From Polaromonas sp. YR568 (GTDB taxonomy: Bacteria; Pseudomonadota; Gammaproteobacteria; Burkholderiales; Burkholderiaceae_C): DNA of 64,000 nt. A model generated the notes under the pieces. That model did no database searches. It saw only the letters and a list, made by a program, of their open reading frames with translations, and was not told where the DNA came from. Shown here in pieces: positions 54,201 through 62,386 of this stretch; within the stretch, counting starts at the first letter, position 1, and every line of letters begins with the position of its first letter. The DNA lies in the NCBI RefSeq assembly GCF_900116715.1, contig NZ_FPBM01000003.1, forward strand, positions 248,001-312,000, in the 5' to 3' direction. The position numbers and the translations under genes are program-made.

Positions 54201-55158
54201 GGTTGTCCAGCGCAGTGCCCCATAGCACGGCTTTTTTGCCGCCCGCATTCATCGCGATGTTGCCGCCTATGCAGGAGGCCTCGGCAGAGGTCGGGTCGAC
54301 CGCGAAGACGAAACCGCCACGCTCGGCGGCATCGGCCACACGCTGGGTGACCACACCGGCTTCGGTCCACACGGTGGCGACGGGTTTTTCAACACCGGGC
54401 AGCGAGACCATTTCGACCTCGGTCATGGCCTCAAGTTTCTCGGTATTGATAACAGCCGACTTCCAGGTGAGCGGAATCGCCCCGCCGGTGTAGCCGGTGC
54501 CGCCGCCGCGCGGAACAATCGTCAGGCCCAGCTCGATGCAGGCCTTCACCAAACCGGCCATTTCAGCCTCGGTGTCGGGTGTGAGGACCACAAAGGGATA
54601 TTCGACGCGCCAGTCGGTCGCATCGGTGACGTGCGACACCCTGGAGAGGCCGTCGAACTTGATGTTGTCCTTGAGGGTCAGCTTGCGCAATTTGCGCTCG
54701 GTCAGGCGGCGCAGGTCGTACATCTCGCTGAAGGAGGTGTAGAAACGGGCGACGGCGCCCCGGGCGGCATCGAGCAACTCGCCCACGATGGCGTCGCGCT
54801 GCTGGTCTGCATCCGGCGTGCGGCGTTTTTCCACCTCAGTCAGGCGGTGCTGCAAGGCATCAACCAGCAGCTTGCGCCGCTTGGGGTTGTCCAGCAGGTC
54901 GTCCTGCAAATAGGGGTTGCGCTGCACGACCCAGACATCGCCCAGCACTTCATACAGCATGCGCGCGGAGCGGCCGGTGCGGCGCTCGTCGCGCAGGCGG
55001 TTCAGCAGGTCCCAGGCCCGCTCGCCGAGCAGGCGGATGACCACTTCGCGGTCGGAAAACGAGGTGTAGTTGTACGGAATCTCGCGGATGCGGGCTTCGC
55101 CGGCCTTTGCGTCACCGGCAAAGACGTTGAGTTCTTGAAGTGTAGTAGGGGCGTTCAT
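51256..55158 (-). CDS. Giant FAD-linked oxidase / Fe-S oxidoreductase fusion
   Basis: A 1300-residue cytoplasmic or membrane-associated dehydrogenase. An N-terminal DUF3683-like part (about 1-165) is followed by an FAD_binding_4 domain ([18 protein letters not shown]), an FAD-oxidase C domain ([31 protein letters not shown]), two 4Fe-4S motifs ([23 protein letters not shown]) and two CCG domains ([16 protein letters not shown], and CGTCY..YHDPCHS..CCGESG). The architecture joins GlcD- and GlpC/LldE-like parts, so a 2-hydroxyacid such as D-lactate is a likely substrate with quinone as acceptor; the substrate is inferred. I chose the ATG at 55158. Confidence 0.85.
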   Translation of the reverse strand: MNAPTTLQELNVFAGDAKAGEARIREIPYNYTSFSDREVVIRLLGERAWDLLNRLRDERRTGRSARMLYEVLGDVWVVQRNPYLQDDLLDNPKRRKLLVDALQHRLTEVEKRRTPDADQQRDAIVGELLDAARGAVARFYTSFSEMYDLRRLTERKLRKLTLKDNIKFDGLSRVSHVTDATDWRVEYPFVVLTPDTEAEMAGLVKACIELGLTIVPRGGGTGYTGGAIPLTWKSAVINTEKLEAMTEVEMVSLPGVEKPVATVWTEAGVVTQRVADAAERGGFVFAVDPTSAEASCIGGNIAMNAGGKKAVLWGTALDNLASWRMVTPQAQWLEVTRVGHNLGKIHDAEMASFELQYFEADGKTPIRTERLDIPGKTFRKEGLGKDVTDKFLSGLPGIQKEGCDGLITSARWIVHRMPAHTRTVCLEFFGNAKDAVPSIVEIKDFMFAEQKRGGAILAGLEHLDDRYLKAVGYATKSKKHGGLPKMVLFGDIAGDDADAVARATSEVVRIANSRHGEGFIAISPDARKKFWLDRKRTAAISKHTNAFKINEDVVIPLPRMAEYTDGIEQINIELSLANKIKLCDELEAFFLKGNLPLGKSDDANEIPSAELLEDRVGQALALVAEVRTRWVGWLSGVATLFPQLQDHSLRASWKTDIRARLQAIFSGGAFLPILEECNAIHKRVLKGRVWAALHMHAGDGNVHTNLPVNSDDYEMLQTAHVAVARIMVLARSLDGVISGEHGIGITKLEFLTDEELRPFTEYKQKVDPEGRFNKGKLLRNPERLTHEGRGLQADLTNAYTPSFGLMGHESLIMQQSDIGAIADSVKDCLRCGKCKPVCATHVPRANLLYSPRNKILATSLLVEAFLYEEQTRRGVSIKHWEEFEDVADHCTVCHKCLTPCPVDIDFGEVSMNMRNLLRKMGQKSFRPGNAAAMIFLNATSPQTIKFMRGAMVDVGFKAQRLANDLMRRLARKQTALPPATVGRAPVKEQVIHFINKKMPGGLPKKTARALLDIEDKDYVPIIRNPKSTTSETEAVFYFPGCGSERLFSQVGLATQAMLWHAGVQTVLPPGYLCCGYPQRGSGQFDKAEKIITDNRVLFHRVANTLNYLDIKTVVVSCGTCYDQLQGYEFDKIFPGCRIIDIHEYLLEKGITLRTDQPGAGYLYHDPCHSPMKLQEPMKTVKALMGDNVLKNDRCCGESGTLGVTRPDISTQIRFRKEEELRKGEAVLRASGAVAESGNIKILTSCPSCLQGLSRYGDDLQNGLLEADYIVVEMANQILGKEWLPTYVEAANHGGIERVLV

Positions 55159-55381
55159 CGTGAAAAGCCAGCGGCTTCGGACCTGTGTCCAGCGCTGTTG
55201 CCCTATATTACCGCAGCGCACCATTTGGAGCGCCCCGGGGGCGTGAGTCGTAAGTGCCCTTATGGAAACCCCGCTTGTCGGCGGTGGCCCAAATCGCTTA
55301 AATCGGTCTGTCACAAACAGTTTTTAGACTGTCCCGTTTAACTTGACGCGCCACGAGCACGTCCAATTCCCAGGAGTTTTG
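55159..55381. promoter_or_regulatory. Divergent control region of the FAD oxidase and ugp genes
   Basis: A 223-base gap. Near the ugpB side are CTGTCACAAAC (55308-55318) and CTGTCCCGTTT (55329-55339), two Pho-box-like 11-base half-sites 21 bases apart. ACAGT (55317-55321) and ACTGT (55328-55332) also form an inverted repeat. AGGAG at 55371-55375 region serves ugpB. Confidence 0.45.
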
Positions 55382-56695
55382 ATGAAAAACCGTCTTTCCG
55401 CGTTCGCTTTTGCGGCCCTCGGCCTGTGCGCGCCTTTGGCCAGCCAGGCCCAGACCGAGATCCAGTGGTGGCACTCCATGACGGCTGTCAACAGCGAATG
55501 GGTCAACGACCTGGCCAAGCAGTTCAACGAAAGCCAGAAGGACTACAAGATCGTCCCCGTCTACAAGGGCTCCTACGACGAATCCATGACCGCCGCCATC
55601 GCGGCCTTCCGCGCCGGCAACGCACCCCACGTCCTGCAGGTGTTTGAAGTCGGTACCGCCACGATGCAGGCCAGCAAGGGCGCGATCGTTCCGGTCGGCA
55701 AGGTCATGCAGGACGCCGGTGAAAAATTCGACCCGAAAGCCTACATCCCCGCGGTGGCCGGCTACTACACCGCACCGAACGGCCAGATGCTGAGCTTCCC
55801 GTTCAACAGCTCCACCACCGTCTTCTATTTCAACAAGGACGCGTTCAAGGCGGCCGGCCTGCCGACCGACAAGGCGCCCGTCACCTGGCCTGAAGTCGTC
55901 AACGCCGCCGCCAAACTGAAGGCCTCCGGCCACAAGTGCCCCTTCACGACGGCCTGGCAGAACTGGACGCAGGTAGAAAGCTTCTCGGCCTGGCACAACG
56001 TTGAATTCGCCACCAAGGCCAACGGCCTGCAAGGCATGGATGCGCGCCTGAAGGTGGATTCGCCGCTGCACGTGCGCCACATCGAAAACCTGGCCAACAT
56101 GGCCAAGCAGGGCCTCTTTGTCTACAAAGGCCGCGGCAATGTGCCGGAAGCCAGCTTTGTGTCGGGCGAGTGCGCCATGATCAACACCTCGTCGGGCTTT
56201 TACGGCAACGTGGCCAAGAATGCCAAGTTCGCCTACGGCCTGGCTCCGCTGCCTTACTACCAGGATGTTCCCGGCGCACCGCAGAACACGGTGATCGGCG
56301 GCGCCAGCCTCTGGGTCATGTCGGGCAAAAAGCCGGAAGAATACAAGGGCGTGGCCAAGTTCTTCAGCTTCATCTCCACACCTGAAGTGCAGTCGGCCAG
56401 CCACAAGCGCACCGGCTACCTGCCTGTGACGATGGCCTCCTACGACCTGACCGAAAAATCCGGCTTCTACAAACAGAATCCGGGCACCGACGTCGCGGTC
56501 ACGCAGATGATTCGCAAGGTCACCGACAAGAGCCGCGGCATCCGCCTGGGCAACTATGTCCAGATCCGTGCGATTGAGGACGAAGAACTCGAGCAGGTCT
56601 GGAACGGCAAGAAGTCGGCCAAGGAAGCCCTGGACGCCATCGTCAAGCGCGGCAACGAGCAGCTTGAGCGCTTCCAGAAAGCAAACAAGAACTGA
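55382..56695 (+). CDS. ugpB: sn-Glycerol-3-phosphate ABC transporter, substrate-binding protein
   Basis: A 437-residue periplasmic protein with a signal peptide ending ASQAQ (about 1-23). It binds glycerol 3-phosphate or glycerophosphocholine and delivers it to UgpAE. Family features are EIQWWHSMTAVNSEWVNDLA, PVYKGSYDESMTAAIAAFRA, FPFNSSTTVFYFNKDAF, GECAMINTSSGFYG and GGASLWVMSGK. I chose the ATG at 55382, preceded by AGGAG; an upstream ATG at 55343 would spoil the signal peptide. A hairpin terminator separates it from ugpA, so binding protein should exceed permease. Confidence 0.94.
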   Translation: MKNRLSAFAFAALGLCAPLASQAQTEIQWWHSMTAVNSEWVNDLAKQFNESQKDYKIVPVYKGSYDESMTAAIAAFRAGNAPHVLQVFEVGTATMQASKGAIVPVGKVMQDAGEKFDPKAYIPAVAGYYTAPNGQMLSFPFNSSTTVFYFNKDAFKAAGLPTDKAPVTWPEVVNAAAKLKASGHKCPFTTAWQNWTQVESFSAWHNVEFATKANGLQGMDARLKVDSPLHVRHIENLANMAKQGLFVYKGRGNVPEASFVSGECAMINTSSGFYGNVAKNAKFAYGLAPLPYYQDVPGAPQNTVIGGASLWVMSGKKPEEYKGVAKFFSFISTPEVQSASHKRTGYLPVTMASYDLTEKSGFYKQNPGTDVAVTQMIRKVTDKSRGIRLGNYVQIRAIEDEELEQVWNGKKSAKEALDAIVKRGNEQLERFQKANKN

Positions 56696-56739
56696 TCACG
56701 CAAGAGACAGAGCGAGCCCGCATGGCGGGCTAAACTCGG

Positions 56740-56786
56740 CCCGCCCCGCCCTTTCTCCTTCGCCGGGGAAGGCCGGGCGGGTTTTT
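56740..56786 (+). terminator. Hairpin between ugpB and ugpA
   Basis: CCCGCCC (56740-56746) pairs with GGGCGGG (56775-56781) and the inside folds further (CCTTTCTCC with GGGGAAGG); T5 follows at 56782-56786. A second small hairpin, GCCCGCATGGCGGGC, lies just before (56716-56730). Inside an operon this is probably a partial terminator. Confidence 0.7.
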
Positions 56787-56840
56787 AGGTTTTAGCACCC
56801 GCCAGTTTTTGGCCACTGAATTTGCCCCACTGAAGACCCT

Positions 56841-57722
56841 ATGGAAAAACGCGTTGTCTTTCGATCCAGCTGGCTGCCCTGGCTGCTGCTGCTGCCGCAA
56901 ATGGCGGTCATCCTGGTGTTCTTCTTCTGGCCGGCGGCGCAGGCCCTGCTGCAGTCGCTGCAGCAGCAAGACCCTTTCGGCACCTCCGTCGAATTTGTCG
57001 GCCTGGCCAACTTCAGGCAACTGCTGGAGGACCCGAGCTATGTGGAGTCCTTCAAGACGACCGCATTTTTCTCGGTGATGGTGGCGGGCATCGGCATCAG
57101 CCTGTCGCTGGTGCTGGCTGTGTTTGCCGATCGCATCGTGCGCGGCGGCATGTTCTACAAAACCATGCTGGTGCTGCCCTACGCCGTGGCGCCGGCTGTC
57201 GCGGCCGTGCTGTGGGTGTTCATGTTTTCGCCTTCGCTGGGCGTGGTGGCCTATGCGCTGGGCAAGATAGGCATCAACTGGAACCACCTGCTTGACTCAG
57301 GCCACGCCATGACGCTGATTGTGATGGCCTCGGTGTGGAAGCAGATTTCCTACAACTTCCTGTTCTTCCTGGCGGGCCTGCAGTCGATCCCCAAATCGCT
57401 GATCGAAGCCGCCGCGATTGACGGCGCAAGGCCATGGCGCCGGTTCTGGACCATCCAGTTCCCGCTGCTGTCGCCCACCACATTCTTCCTGCTGGTCATC
57501 AATGTGGTCTATGCCTTCTTCGATACCTTTGCCATCGTCGACGCCGCCACACAGGGCGGGCCCGGCAAGGACACGGCCATCCTGGTCTACAAGGTGTATT
57601 ACGACGGCTTCAAGGCCATGGACCTGGGTGGCTCGGCTGCACAGTCGGCGGTGCTGATGGTGATCGTGGTGGCGCTGACCGTCATTCAATTTCGCTACGT
57701 CGAGAAGAAAGTCCAATACTGA
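56841..57722 (+). CDS. ugpA: sn-Glycerol-3-phosphate ABC transporter, permease UgpA
   Basis: A 293-residue inner-membrane permease with six helices. The EAA loop that contacts the ATPase is EAAAIDGARPWRRFWTIQFP (about 193-212), and SWLPWLLLLPQMAVILVFFF, ANFRQLLEDPSYVESFKTTA and GGPGKDTAILVYKVYYDGF match MalF/UgpA-type permeases. It pairs with UgpE, encoded 30 bases downstream. Confidence 0.94.
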   Translation: MEKRVVFRSSWLPWLLLLPQMAVILVFFFWPAAQALLQSLQQQDPFGTSVEFVGLANFRQLLEDPSYVESFKTTAFFSVMVAGIGISLSLVLAVFADRIVRGGMFYKTMLVLPYAVAPAVAAVLWVFMFSPSLGVVAYALGKIGINWNHLLDSGHAMTLIVMASVWKQISYNFLFFLAGLQSIPKSLIEAAAIDGARPWRRFWTIQFPLLSPTTFFLLVINVVYAFFDTFAIVDAATQGGPGKDTAILVYKVYYDGFKAMDLGGSAAQSAVLMVIVVALTVIQFRYVEKKVQY

Positions 57723-57752
57723 TGAAAACGAAAACTACGACGGGAGCCTTCC

Positions 57753-58604
57753 ATGGTTGAGAAACGAGGAACCCACGGCATTCTTGCCCACGTGATCGTG
57801 ATCCTGGGCGTCTTTATCGTCGCCTTCCCGCTTTACCTGGCCTTTGTGGCGTCTACCCACACCGCGCAGGAGATCGTGCAGGCCCCCATGCCCCTGCTGC
57901 CGGGCACCAACATGATCGACAGCTACAAGGCGGCGCTGTTTGGGCGCGAATCGGCGGCCGGCTCCAATGCACCCGTGGCGCACATGATGTGGGTCAGCTT
58001 CGTCACGGCGATGGTGATCGCCATCGGCAAGATCACCATCTCGCTGCTGTCGGCCTTTGCCATCGTGTACTTCCGCTTCCCGTTCAAGAAGACCTGCTTC
58101 TGGGCCATCTTCATCACGCTGATGCTGCCGGTGGAGGTGCGCATTTTGCCCACCTACAAGGTGCTGTCGGACCTGAACATGCTCAACACCTATGCGGGCC
58201 TGACGGTGCCGCTGATCGCCTCGGCGACGGCGACCTTTTTGTTCCGCCAGTTCTTTCTGACGGTGCCCGACGAGCTGACCGAAGCGTCACGCATGGACGG
58301 CGCCAGCCCCATGCGGTTTTTCTTTGACGTGCTGCTGCCGCTGTCCAAAACCTCGATTGCGGCGCTCTTTGTCATCCAGTTCATCTACGGCTGGAACCAG
58401 TACCTCTGGCCGCTGCTGGCCACCACCAGTGAAGACATGTACCCGGTGGTCGTGGGCATCAAACGCATGATCGCCGGCGGCGACGGCCAGAACGAATGGA
58501 ATGTGGTCATGGCGACCGCGATTCTGGCCATGCTGCCGCCCGCCCTGGTGGTGGTGCTGATGCAGAAATGGTTCGTCAAGGGCCTGGTCGATACCGAGAA
58601 ATGA
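57753..58604 (+). CDS. ugpE: sn-Glycerol-3-phosphate ABC transporter, permease UgpE
   Basis: A 283-residue permease of the MalG/UgpE class with six helices. The EAA loop is [20 protein letters not shown], and UgpE blocks include [50 protein letters not shown] and [26 protein letters not shown] precedes the ATG. It forms the membrane channel with UgpA. A repeat B copy lies between it and ugpC. Confidence 0.94.
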   Translation: MVEKRGTHGILAHVIVILGVFIVAFPLYLAFVASTHTAQEIVQAPMPLLPGTNMIDSYKAALFGRESAAGSNAPVAHMMWVSFVTAMVIAIGKITISLLSAFAIVYFRFPFKKTCFWAIFITLMLPVEVRILPTYKVLSDLNMLNTYAGLTVPLIASATATFLFRQFFLTVPDELTEASRMDGASPMRFFFDVLLPLSKTSIAALFVIQFIYGWNQYLWPLLATTSEDMYPVVVGIKRMIAGGDGQNEWNVVMATAILAMLPPALVVVLMQKWFVKGLVDTEK

Positions 58605-58605
58605 T

Positions 58606-58685
58606 CCTCCCCCGAAGCGCCTTCGGCGCCTCCCCCCAGAGGGCGCCACCAGCGGCCCGGCAAAGCCGGTTCTGCGGCGTCCGCT
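58606..58685 (+). repeat. Dispersed repeat B, copy 4, within the ugp operon
   Basis: GAAGCGCCTTCGGCGCCTCC, then CCCCCAGAGGGCGCC, then GCGGCCCGGCAAAGCCGGTT and CTGCGGC. The right half matches copies 1 and 2; the left half is replaced by another G/C hairpin (GGCGCC-rich). It fills the ugpE-ugpC gap. Confidence 0.65.
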
Positions 58686-58713
58686 TGAATTAAATCCAAC
58701 ACAGGTTATCTCA

Positions 58714-59733
58714 ATGGCTTCACTCCAATTCAACAATGTCATCAAGCGCTACGGCTCCGGCAAGGACGCGCTGCAGGTGCTGCACGGCGTGAACGCCGAA
58801 ATCAACGACCACGAGTTCATCGTCATCGTCGGGCCCTCCGGTTGCGGCAAATCCACCCTGCTGCGCATGGTGGCCGGGCTGGAGGAAGTCAGCGACGGGC
58901 AGATCTCCATCGGCGGCAAGGTCGTCAATGAGCTGGAACCCTCCGAGCGCGACATTGCCATGGTGTTTCAGAACTATGCCCTTTACCCGCACATGAGCGT
59001 CTTCGACAACATGGCCTACGGCCTGAAGATCGCCAAGGTGCCCAAGGACGAGATCAAGACGCGCGTGGACAAGGCAGCGAAGATCCTGGAGCTGGGCCAC
59101 CTGCTGGACCGCAAGCCCCGCGCGCTCTCGGGCGGGCAGCGCCAGCGCGTGGCCATGGGCCGCGCCATCGTGCGCCAGCCGCAGGTGTTTTTGTTTGACG
59201 AGCCGCTGTCCAACCTGGACGCCAAGCTGCGTGTGCAGACGCGCCTGGAGATCCAGAAGCTGCACCGCGAACTCGGCATCACCTCGCTTTTCGTGACCCA
59301 CGACCAGGTCGAAGCCATGACGCTGGCGCAGCGCATGATGGTGATGAATGCCGGCCGCATGGAGCAGTTCGGCACGCCCGAAGAGGTCTATAACCGGCCC
59401 GCCACCACCTTTGTGGCGAGTTTTATGGGCTCGCCACCGATGAACCTGCTGAAGCAGGCGCCGAACGCCGACTTTGGTGGCAAGCCCGGCGCCATCCTCG
59501 GCATACGGCCCGAACACCTGACGGTGGGCGCCACCGGCTGGCCGGTGCAGGTCGAGACGATTGAGATGCTGGGCGCGGAGCGGCTGGTGTACTGCCGCAT
59601 GGGCGGCGAAGCCATCATCGTACGCACCGACGAAAGCCTGTCGACGGCGCCCGAAATCGGCGCAACCATCCATGTCACGCCACGCGCCGATCGCCTGCAC
59701 TGGTTTGACGCGGAAACAGGCAAACGTCTTTAA
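58714..59733 (+). CDS. ugpC: sn-Glycerol-3-phosphate ABC transporter, ATPase
   Basis: A 339-residue ATPase of the MalK/UgpC class. Walker A is [12 protein letters not shown] (about 37-48), the Q-loop [20 protein letters not shown], the ABC signature [14 protein letters not shown], Walker [14 protein letters not shown] and the switch His in [16 protein letters not shown]-terminal TOBE-type regulatory domain (about 240-339) contains [10 protein letters not shown] and [11 protein letters not shown]. It energises UgpAE. It lies 109 bases after ugpE and 36 bases before ugpQ. Confidence 0.95.
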   Translation: MASLQFNNVIKRYGSGKDALQVLHGVNAEINDHEFIVIVGPSGCGKSTLLRMVAGLEEVSDGQISIGGKVVNELEPSERDIAMVFQNYALYPHMSVFDNMAYGLKIAKVPKDEIKTRVDKAAKILELGHLLDRKPRALSGGQRQRVAMGRAIVRQPQVFLFDEPLSNLDAKLRVQTRLEIQKLHRELGITSLFVTHDQVEAMTLAQRMMVMNAGRMEQFGTPEEVYNRPATTFVASFMGSPPMNLLKQAPNADFGGKPGAILGIRPEHLTVGATGWPVQVETIEMLGAERLVYCRMGGEAIIVRTDESLSTAPEIGATIHVTPRADRLHWFDAETGKRL

Positions 59734-59769
59734 GTGCCCGGCCCTCCCCTCCATTGGCCCTGACAACCC

Positions 59770-60522
59770 ATGACAAATCCCGTTACTGCCACCAATTGGC
59801 CCTACCCGCGCTGGGTGGCGCACCGCGGCGCCGGCAAGCTGGCGCCTGAAAACACCCTGGCCTCCTTCATGCTGGGCGCCAGCCACGGCTACCGCATGTT
59901 TGAGTGCGACGTGAAGCTCAGCGCCGATGGCATTCCCTTTTTGCTGCACGACGCCACGCTGGAGCGCACCAGCAACGGCAAAGGCGTGGCCGGCGAATTG
60001 AGCTGGGAGGCGCTGGCAAAGCTCGACGCGGGCGGCTGGCATTCGCCGGCTTTTGCCGCGGAAAGCCTGCCCAGCTTTGAGCGCATTGCGCGCTTTTGCC
60101 TGGACAAAGGCTACTTCCTGAACATCGAGATCAAGCCCACGCCGGGTGTAGAGACCCGCACCGGCACCGTGGTGGCCAACGAAGCGGCCCGGCTGTGGCA
60201 AGGTACGGCCATACCGCCGCTGCTCACCTCTTTTCAGCCTGCTTCGCTGGAAGCCGCCAAAAGCGCCCAGCCCCAGTTGCCGCGCGGCCTGCTGCTCGAC
60301 GAACTTCATGCCAACTGGCTGGAAACAGCGGCGGGCCTGGGCTGCGTCGCCATCGTCTGCAACCACAAGCTCTGGAATGCGGATACGGTGGCCCAGGCCA
60401 AAAAAGCCGGGTTCAAACTGCTGAGTTACACGGTGAATGATGAGGTGAATGTCCAGCGGCTGCTGGCGCTCGGCACCGACGGGATCATCACGGACCGGGT
60501 CGATATCTTCAAACCCGATTAG
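59770..60522 (+). CDS. ugpQ: Glycerophosphodiester phosphodiesterase
   Basis: A 250-residue cytoplasmic TIM-barrel enzyme that cuts glycerophosphodiesters to glycerol 3-phosphate and an alcohol. The GDPD signature is WVAHRGAGKLAPENTLASFM with catalytic His and Arg, followed by FECDVKLSADGIPFLLHDAT (metal Glu/Asp and second His), FLNIEIKP and ITDRVDIF at the end. No signal peptide is present. As in E. coli, it closes the ugp operon, so imported glycerophosphodiesters can be used at once. Confidence 0.94.
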   Translation: MTNPVTATNWPYPRWVAHRGAGKLAPENTLASFMLGASHGYRMFECDVKLSADGIPFLLHDATLERTSNGKGVAGELSWEALAKLDAGGWHSPAFAAESLPSFERIARFCLDKGYFLNIEIKPTPGVETRTGTVVANEAARLWQGTAIPPLLTSFQPASLEAAKSAQPQLPRGLLLDELHANWLETAAGLGCVAIVCNHKLWNADTVAQAKKAGFKLLSYTVNDEVNVQRLLALGTDGIITDRVDIFKPD

Positions 60523-60536
60523 GGCTTACCAGGGTT

Positions 60537-60827
60537 TCAGGCCCGCCAGGCGCCCAGCAAAACCCATTGGCAGACCGCAGCGCCCGCCACCATCGCGGCA
60601 TAGGTCAGCATCTTCCCGTCATGGCCGAAGAACACCAGCCCGGCCGCCAGCACCACCACGTTCGCTACAAAAACAATAGCTGCTTGCGCATACCAGCTAT
60701 AGGCTAAAGGCCTTTTTGAGCCGAAAAAACCGCCAAAAACCCGGCTGACAGCCACCAGCAGCAGCGCAAGGGCAGCGGCCGGCAGGACAAGATTGAGCAG
60801 GTGGTTGGCCAGCAGGTAGAAGGTCAT
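60537..60827 (-). CDS. Small membrane protein partly encoded by repeat A
   Basis: A 96-residue protein with three predicted helices (about 5-31, 48-68 and 74-94). No family is recognised. Residues about 36-56 (FGSKRPLAYSWYAQAAIVFV) come from DNA that is a nearly full repeat A copy on the opposite strand (60664-60727), joining helices one and two in frame. I chose the ATG at 60827 because the hydrophobic part starts there; a frame to 60908 is less likely. It converges on ugpQ (14-base gap) and diverges from hemA. Confidence 0.65.
   Translation of the reverse strand: MTFYLLANHLLNLVLPAAALALLLVAVSRVFGGFFGSKRPLAYSWYAQAAIVFVANVVVLAAGLVFFGHDGKMLTYAAMVAGAAVCQWVLLGAWRA
60664..60727 (+). repeat. Dispersed repeat A, copy 6, inside a coding region
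   Basis: CTACAAAAACAATAGCTGCT, then TGCGCATACC, then CTATAGGCTAAAGGCCTTTT. The left half matches the copy at 4297 at nearly every base. It lies wholly inside the minus-strand gene at 60537-60827 without breaking the frame. Confidence 0.75.
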
Positions 60828-60963
60828 GAAAAGGCCATGCGCGTGTGGGTGGTCAAAAGCTCGCCGGGCGCCAAAGGAGCCCCTGAAGAGCCCCAAAACA
60901 GGCCTCAAAAAGGGCTATGAGGGCGATTGTCAGGCCTTCTTACCGGCCCGGGCGCTTCAATTT

Positions 60964-60969
60964 TATAAT
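60964..60969 (+). promoter_or_regulatory. Perfect -10 hexamer just before hemA
   Basis: TATAAT ends only 6 bases before the hemA ATG, and GGAGG (60971-60975) abuts the ATG. A transcript started from this element would begin at or within a base or two of the start codon. No good -35 element stands 16-18 bases upstream. Confidence 0.4.
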
Positions 60970-60975
60970 CGGAGG

Positions 60976-62265
60976 ATGTCAGTCTGGGCCCTTGGGCTAA
61001 ACCATAACACCGCACCGCTCGATTTGCGCGGCCGGTTTGCCTACGCCCTGGACCAGGTCGAGCCCACTTTGCGTGCCCTGCGCGCGTCGCTGGCGCGCCA
61101 GCCCGAGGCCACGCTGCTGTCGACCTGCAACCGCACCGAAATCTACTGCGCCGGCGAAAAAACCGACCTGGACCACACGCTGGACTGGCTGGCGCACAGC
61201 GGCGGCGTCTCGCCTGCCCTGCTGCGCTCACATGCCTACACCTTGCAGGGCGACCAGGTGGCCCGCCACGCCTTCCGGGTGGCCAGCGGGCTGGATTCCA
61301 TGGTGCTGGGCGAGCCGCAAATCCTGGGCCAGATGAAAGACGCCGTGCGTGCCGCCGAAGACGCCGGCGCGATGGGCACCACCTTGCACCAGCTCTTTCA
61401 GCGCTCTTTTGCCGTGGCCAAGGAAGTGCGCAGCAGCACCGAAATCGGCGCGCACAGCATCAGCATGGCGGCAGCCAGCGTGCGGCTGGCCGGCCAGCTG
61501 TTTGAAGATTTAAGCGACATCAAGGTGCTGTTTGTCGGCGCCGGCGAGATGATCGACCTGGCGGCTACCCACTTTGCCGCCAAAAACCCCAAGGCCATGG
61601 CGATTGCCAACCGCACCCTGGAGCGCGGCGAAAAACTGGCCGGCCGCTTCGGCGCCGAAGTGATGCGCCTGGCCGACCTGCCCAGCCGCCTGCATGAATT
61701 CGACGCGGTGATCAGTTGCACCGCCAGCACGCTGCCCATCATCGGCCTGGGCGCGGTTGAGCGTGCCGTCAAGCTGCGCAAACACCGCCCCATGTTCATG
61801 GTCGACCTGGCCGTGCCGCGCGACATCGAGCCCGAAGTCAAGGCCCTGCCCGATATCTACCTCTACACAGTCGACGATCTGGCCCACGTGGTGCAGACCG
61901 GCAAAGACAGCCGGCAGGCCGCCGTGGCGCAGGCCGAGGTCATCATCGACGCCGGCGTGCAGAACTTCATGCACTGGCTGGGCCAGCGCCGCAGCGTGCC
62001 GCTGATCCAGCAGCTCAATGCGCAGACCGACGAGTGGCGCGCCGTCGAAATCGTGCGGGCCAAGAAGCTGCTGGCCAAGGGTGAGCCCATCGACATCGTG
62101 CTGGACGCGCTGACCCGCGGCCTGACCCAGAAAATGCTGCACGGCACCCTGGCCGAATTGCATGCAGGCGACGCCAGCAGCCGCGAAGCCACGGCGCAAG
62201 CCGTTTCCCGGCTGTTTCTGCGCGGCCAGTTGCCCAAGATCCAGCCCGAAGACAAAGAGCGTTAG
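60976..62265 (+). CDS. hemA: Glutamyl-tRNA reductase
   Basis: A 429-residue enzyme that reduces glutamyl-tRNA to glutamate-1-semialdehyde, the first committed step of heme synthesis. The catalytic Cys is in [12 protein letters not shown], the substrate block is [20 protein letters not shown], the NADPH domain has [20 protein letters not shown] and [17 protein letters not shown], and a C-terminal dimerisation domain follows. The ATG at 60976 matches the family start [20 protein letters not shown]; the frame upstream is not part of the protein. prfA and prmC follow in the usual order. Confidence 0.95.
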   Translation: MSVWALGLNHNTAPLDLRGRFAYALDQVEPTLRALRASLARQPEATLLSTCNRTEIYCAGEKTDLDHTLDWLAHSGGVSPALLRSHAYTLQGDQVARHAFRVASGLDSMVLGEPQILGQMKDAVRAAEDAGAMGTTLHQLFQRSFAVAKEVRSSTEIGAHSISMAAASVRLAGQLFEDLSDIKVLFVGAGEMIDLAATHFAAKNPKAMAIANRTLERGEKLAGRFGAEVMRLADLPSRLHEFDAVISCTASTLPIIGLGAVERAVKLRKHRPMFMVDLAVPRDIEPEVKALPDIYLYTVDDLAHVVQTGKDSRQAAVAQAEVIIDAGVQNFMHWLGQRRSVPLIQQLNAQTDEWRAVEIVRAKKLLAKGEPIDIVLDALTRGLTQKMLHGTLAELHAGDASSREATAQAVSRLFLRGQLPKIQPEDKER

Positions 62266-62281
62266 CGGCCGCCGCTGCGCC

Positions 62282-62301
62282 GTGGCTGCCTTTGCAGCCA
62301 C
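62282..62301 (+). other. Perfect hairpin between hemA and prfA
   Basis: GTGGCTGC (62282-62289) and GCAGCCAC (62294-62301) form an exact 8-base stem with a CTTT loop, 17 bases after the hemA stop. No T run follows, so it is not a standard terminator. It may slow decay or mark an mRNA processing site. Confidence 0.5.
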
Positions 62302-62386
62302 CCCCGCTGACGTCTGGCAGCGCCTTCGCCGCCTCGCCGTCGCCTTGAATGCCTTTCGGCTCTTCCCTTTTTGCCTCCCCATTGCC

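Noticed and set aside
52477..54225. A 582-codon plus-strand frame opposite the FAD oxidase gene
   Set aside because: Antisense shadow; no domain, no ribosome site.
58720..60366. A 548-codon minus-strand frame opposite ugpC and ugpQ
   Set aside because: Antisense shadow of two certain genes.
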